The notes under the pieces: model-generated
The model's input: only the letters and a program-made list of their open reading frames with translations
Database searches by the model: none
What the model was told of the DNA's origin: nothing
Program-made: the position numbers and the translations under genes
Part shown: positions 61,534 through 64,000 of the stretch, in pieces
How positions within the stretch are numbered: the first letter of the stretch is position 1
Layout of the letters: every line of letters starts with the position of its first letter
NCBI RefSeq assembly: GCF_048544455.1
Contig: NC_133538.1
Coordinates: 24,881,469-24,945,468 of the forward strand
Direction of reading: 5' to 3'
Length of the DNA stretch: 64,000 bases
DNA from: Silene latifolia
Lineage: Eukaryota; Streptophyta; Magnoliopsida; Caryophyllales; Caryophyllaceae

Positions 61534-61606
61534 GTATAAATAGTAGATTTGTCCCACATTGAAAGATTAGCATGCATAAGGTAGGGTGATCTTATGATTA
61601 TAAATA
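61534..61606 (+). promoter_or_regulatory. snRNA-type promoter module, cluster V
   Basis: A lone TATAAATA at 61,534, then TCCCACATTG at 61,552 and TATAAATA at 61,599 (47 bp apart), followed by the conserved body to about 61,690. Confidence 0.5.
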
Positions 61607-61903
61607 GAAATCATCCTTGAAACTTGGGAATCAACCCAAAATCTTTTGAGTCACTTAACTATTGTGAAAGAGCGCTTTAAGAGTTTATATTATTAATGGT
61701 TAAAATTAAAGTTTAACAAAAAATAATTTTGTTGTCACTAAATTGTGAGTTTGCTTATAGTGGCAAAAAACATAGACGGATTTATCTTTTACGCCTTAGC
61801 GGTGGAATGATAACAATAAGATGATCATAAAAGTATACATTACATGTGCTTTGTGAAAGAAAGAACATAAAAATGAACTCTATGTATCAATAATTAGAAG
61901 ATT

Positions 61904-62041
<138 letters not shown>

Positions 62042-62157
62042 GTAAGACGGTTTTATTAATTGAACAAAAAAATTTGAAATGACTAACTTATAAGAATGAC
62101 ATGTGTAAGTAAATTGTCCATATTTAAAGGGTATGTATATGGTTCAAACAAAATATA

Positions 62158-62240
62158 TACTCCCTCCGTCTCAGTCAATAGTTTACATTTGATGTATTCT
62201 CCCTACCAAAATATATCAAATGTAGACTATTCATTAATTT
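62158..62240. mobile_element. Partial Stowaway-like MITE
   Basis: TACTCCCTCCGTCTCAGTCA at one end. The matching GGGAGTA end is missing. Confidence 0.45.
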
Positions 62241-62248
62241 CACATATG

Positions 62249-62690
62249 TCTTTGTATTAATCATAAGGGTTATCAAAGCGCCCTCATTGACTCACACTTA
62301 TGATGATTAGTACTTAATAAATTTTGCTAGAATTCGAGATAACAAAGCTTTAGAGGCTACTTAATGCTTAGAATCAAGTACGTATCAAGAGATCATATAT
62401 AAGGGATTAGGATATTTCATTTTTTTAGAATTATGTGACCCCCAGATTTTAACTTCGAAACACCTATCTTTATATTAATCATAAGGGCTATCAAAGCATC
62501 CCGATTGGCTAATGCTTATGATGATTAATATTTAATAAATTTTGCTAGAATTCAAGATAACAAAGCTTTAGAGGGTACTTAATGCATAGAATGAAGTACG
62601 TATCAAGAAATCATAAGGGATTATGGTATTTCATTTTTTTTAGAATTATGTGACACCCGGATTTGAACTTCAAAACACCTATTCGATAAT
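62249..62690. repeat. Tandem duplication, 218-bp step
   Basis: Copies from 62,249 and 62,467 share long blocks such as AATTTTGCTAGAATTC and AGATAACAAAGCTTTAGAG but differ at several bases. Confidence 0.88.
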
Positions 62691-62757
62691 GTTCTATAAC
62701 TTAGTTTTAAAATAATCAAGGTCATTAACCCGTACGAAGTACGGGCTTTCAAACTAG

Positions 62758-64000
62758 TACATATATATAAAGCAGAAACTTTTCGAGCGATATTAGAGAG
62801 TCCAACTTTTTTAGAATTACTAACAAGAGTAGATTTAGAAACAAATTTAATAAAATTATCCTAATAAAAGTAGATTTCTTAAAATTTTAATAAAGTTATC
62901 CTAATAAAAGTAGATTAAATTTATTTTAATTAGATTATTCTAATATAAGTAGGTGATACTCAAAATACACAATGTAACTAATTAATTATATGGCATATTA
63001 AATATAATATAAACATTATTCATATACTATATCGAGTTAATTAGATTTTACTCCCTTTTGGAATTCACATTTTTAAAATTACTCCCTTTTGAAATTTTTG
63101 CAAAAATTACTCCCAAGTTGCATGTTTTTCTAAAATTACTTCAAAGCTCCAATTTTTGAACTTATTCTGTTTGTGCCATAACCAATTTATACTTTGAAAG
63201 GTATAACTATGTAGACAAATGGAGGGAGAGTTCAAAAACAGAGAAAATAAGTCACTTAAATTAAAGTTTTGAAGCAATTTTAGGAAAAAAAATGCAACTT
63301 AAGGGAGTAATTTTAGCACAAAAAATTCAAAAGGGAGTAATTTTTAAAATGTGGATTTCAAAAGGGGTAAAATATAACTATACTATATCTTAAATTTACT
63401 TGGTCATACTAACTGAAAAGTTAACTGAAACCTAAAATTGTAGCTTAAAAGGTAACTAAAATTAAGAGATGATAATTTAATTGATTAAGCCAAAAATGTT
63501 TGGCAAACTAACTAAAAGGTAGCTCTTTTTTTGGTAAAATGATATAAAAGAACATAATAAGTTATCTATATTTAATATTATAAATTGAATGAATAAAAAA
63601 AACAGGTAACTTATTTCTCATATGCTACTCTTATTTTGGTAAATAATTTATCTATCAAATATTTACAAAAAAAAAAAAGATAAATGAAATTTTGTTCAAA
63701 AGCTAATTTCACTTTCTTTGAAATAAAGCCTAAATATGAGATTTTTCATGATCTCCCGACCTTCCTCATATCTAAATTACTTCTTGATGTTTTTTTTGCC
63801 AATGTTTACTTATTTTTGACCCTATTGTTACTTTGTTAGTAGTTGATCTCAAGTTTCATTTTTAATTTTATAATGTCCATTATAGCTATTTATTCAGAAT
63901 AAATATTAGCAATTAGGCATTGTAACACAAGGTACATATACACTACAAAATCATGAGGAACAGAATAAATAAATAAGTAATTGATTCAAAATAAATGTTA
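62758..64000 (+). mobile_element. Helitron 5' part, runs off the window
   Basis: 5' block TACATATATATAAAGCAGAAAC, then TTTTCGAGCGATATTAGAGAGTCC, directly after the preceding CTAG. No gene to the end of the window. Confidence 0.6.
63045..63378. mobile_element. Foldback MITE
   Basis: Inverted arms of about 90 bp built on TTTTACTCCCTTTTGGAAT and AAAATTACTCCCTTTTGAAA. The middle (63,140-63,240) is unrelated. Confidence 0.65.

Noticed and set aside
59581-61606. A U1, U2, U4, U5, U6 or U3 gene after the USE/TATA modules
   Set aside because: I looked for the known 5' ends and cores of these RNAs in the downstream bodies and found none.

Overview
The window is nuclear DNA of a flowering plant, probably a eudicot; the species cannot be read from the sequence. 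It is AT-rich and made almost entirely of transposable elements nested in one another. No rRNA or tRNA gene and no ordinary host gene was recognised. Every substantial coding region belongs to a mobile element.

Region 1 (1-23,057): after a Tat/Ogre-like LTR remnant comes a three-level nest of Athila-type Ty3/gypsy elements. A TAA/TAG microsatellite holds solo LTR 'C' (884-23,012, target duplication GTAGT). C is split by a complete Athila element 'A' on the + strand (1,354-21,873; gag, protease, RT, RNase H, integrase and an extra gene in the env position). A's 5' LTR is split four bases from its end by a pol-less Athila-like element 'B' on the - strand (2,622-11,066, target duplication ACGGT). 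All three carry a 10-bp palindrome, GTCGATCGAC, in pairs set 21 bp apart. The palindrome lies in LTRs, gag, leaders and 3' regions and is absent as a set from the other 41 kb. A and B also share three hairpin plus purine-tract modules in their 3' regions.

Region 2 (23,058-46,921): a landscape of mostly non-coding elements. It holds a small TRIM-like LTR element bounded by an identical 384-bp duplication, Stowaway-, Tourist- and hAT-like MITEs, an LTR element whose two ends are the same LTR end in inverted orientation, a truncated copia element lacking protease and RT, and several Helitron ends.

Region 3 (46,922-59,234): a full-length Helitron with an apparently intact ten-exon RPA-like single-strand-binding gene and a broken Rep/helicase gene. 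Each Helitron ends with a GC hairpin and a CTRR terminus. In four places the next Helitron 5' end follows directly, forming a head-to-tail chain.

Region 4 (59,235-64,000): another Helitron carrying eleven modules that match plant snRNA promoters (USE plus TATA about four helical turns apart) in arrays of 2, 3, 4, 1 and 1. It also holds a 137-bp ATT microsatellite, a tandem duplication, and then the start of a further Helitron.

How the parts may work together: B lacks pol and would need A-like elements for reverse transcription and integration. The short Helitrons share ends with the 12.3-kb Helitron and could have been mobilised by relatives of its Rep/helicase. The copies here of the Rep/helicase and of the Athila polyproteins are broken; only the RPA-like gene reads through cleanly.
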